Shown in pieces: positions 63,052 through 64,000 of a stretch of DNA of 64,000 nucleotides. How positions within the stretch are numbered: position 1 is the first letter of the stretch; the number at the start of each line of letters is the position of its first letter. Origin of the DNA: Bacteroidota bacterium (lineage in GTDB: Bacteria; Bacteroidota; Bacteroidia; Flavobacteriales_D; Crocinitomicaceae); contig JAJRQQ010000028.1 in the NCBI GenBank assembly GCA_024280155.1, positions 62,001 through 126,000 on the forward strand. Direction: 5' to 3'. A program made the position numbers and the translations under genes. The notes beneath the pieces were generated by a model. That model was not told the DNA's origin. It did not search any database and saw only the letters and a list, made by a program, of their open reading frames with translations.

Positions 63052-63981
63052 CTAATCAAAATACAAAAAATAAAACGCTTCTACATTGTCCAAATATGCA
63101 CCATCAAATCCTGCATTGATTATTTTTTTTGTGTAAGAATTAGCATCACCATAAATGATATCTGACCAATCTTTTTTCCAGAATTTCACCCAAATTTCAT
63201 CATCGTAGCCATCATATTTCTTTTTTAACCATCCAGGGTGACCAACTCTCCAACCGTCTTGCCAATAGTATCGATATTTTTCAGCAGCGCCGACATTCAT
63301 GTACGAAATCACCAAACGTTTTCCTCCGTCGGCTTTTGTTTTAAGTTGATTAATTTCTGTCATGGTAAATTCATTTTCATCGAAGAATAAATCCATAATC
63401 ACAACATCAAAATTTGTTGCAGCAACTGCTTGAATAAAATCTTGTTTTGTGGCGTAGTTTCCCGTGCTAATCAAGTATAAGTAATTCTGAGCATCGGCTA
63501 ATTTATTGATATCATTTGCATTCTCATTTACAACAGAGTCAGGGATGTAGAGGTAATCGTAATCATTCTGGGCACGAGGAAAACAGATAAAATCTTCAGC
63601 TAAATTCTTTTGTACAGCATCTGGTACATTTGCATTGTTAGAAACATATTCAGAAACCAATATTTTAGTATGATTTTTTAATTTTCGCAGCATGGAAAGG
63701 CGTTCTTCATCGGGTGTATAATCTCCGTTGTAAAATAATTCTTCGATTCCAATTCCATCAATTGCGCCAAGATAACGAGCGTGTTCACCGTCATTTTCAT
63801 CCATGTAATTGAATGCCAATTCGGCACCATTCTGTGGGATAATAATAAAATCGGATTTGATACCACGTGCATATTCAGAAATCGCAATCACGAATTCTTG
63901 CATTTTTTCTCCTTTATTATCAGAACGTTTTTCTTTAGAGCAAGAGAATAGAAGTATGATTATTGGTAAAATGTATTTCAT
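63052..63981 (-). CDS. Lipoprotein, endo-alpha-1,4-polygalactosaminidase-like (GH114/TM1410 family)
   Basis: Lipobox LLFSCS; RLVISYMNVGAAEKYRYYWQDGW, INAGFDGAYLDNVEAFYF. Confidence 0.82.
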   Translation of the reverse strand: MKYILPIIILLFSCSKEKRSDNKGEKMQEFVIAISEYARGIKSDFIIIPQNGAELAFNYMDENDGEHARYLGAIDGIGIEELFYNGDYTPDEERLSMLRKLKNHTKILVSEYVSNNANVPDAVQKNLAEDFICFPRAQNDYDYLYIPDSVVNENANDINKLADAQNYLYLISTGNYATKQDFIQAVAATNFDVVIMDLFFDENEFTMTEINQLKTKADGGKRLVISYMNVGAAEKYRYYWQDGWRVGHPGWLKKKYDGYDDEIWVKFWKKDWSDIIYGDANSYTKKIINAGFDGAYLDNVEAFYFLYFD

Positions 63982-64000
63982 AGTAATTTGATTAAACGTA

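Overview
AT-rich chromosomal window from a Bacteroidota (probably Flavobacteriales) genome. The calls come from the supplied ORF translations and my own reading; no database search was run. Most of the window is housekeeping and core gene content: glutamate dehydrogenase (5' truncated), a fused branched-chain 2-oxoacid dehydrogenase E1, topoisomerase IV B and A, chorismate synthase, DnaN beside gliding-motility gldF/gldG, PhoH, PurC, a fused CcsBA, BshB1, a cysteine desulfurase, a NarL-type two-component pair, two consecutive TolC-linked exporters (RND, then ABC/HlyD/TolC), a CbpA/CbpM/Hsp20 stress cluster, PabB, TilS and a GH114-like lipoprotein. The points most worth a second look are: (1) a RAYT-type Y1 transposase whose stop codon lies inside the first unit of a short REP-like array ending in a perfect 18-bp-arm hairpin; (2) an ABC exporter with an intact Walker A but a degenerate Q-loop, signature motif, Walker B/catalytic Glu and H-loop; (3) five gene-disrupting lesions, three of them within 1.8 kb, and all but one being single-base losses; (4) a small unlisted lipoprotein gene hidden by a one-base loss in a poly-A run; (5) an intergenic block of DnaA-box-like 9-mers inside an inverted repeat at a divergent gene boundary; (6) an RND permease with two apparently extra hydrophobic helices. 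I found no clearly new defence or mobile system beyond these. No CRISPR array, rRNA or tRNA was seen by eye.
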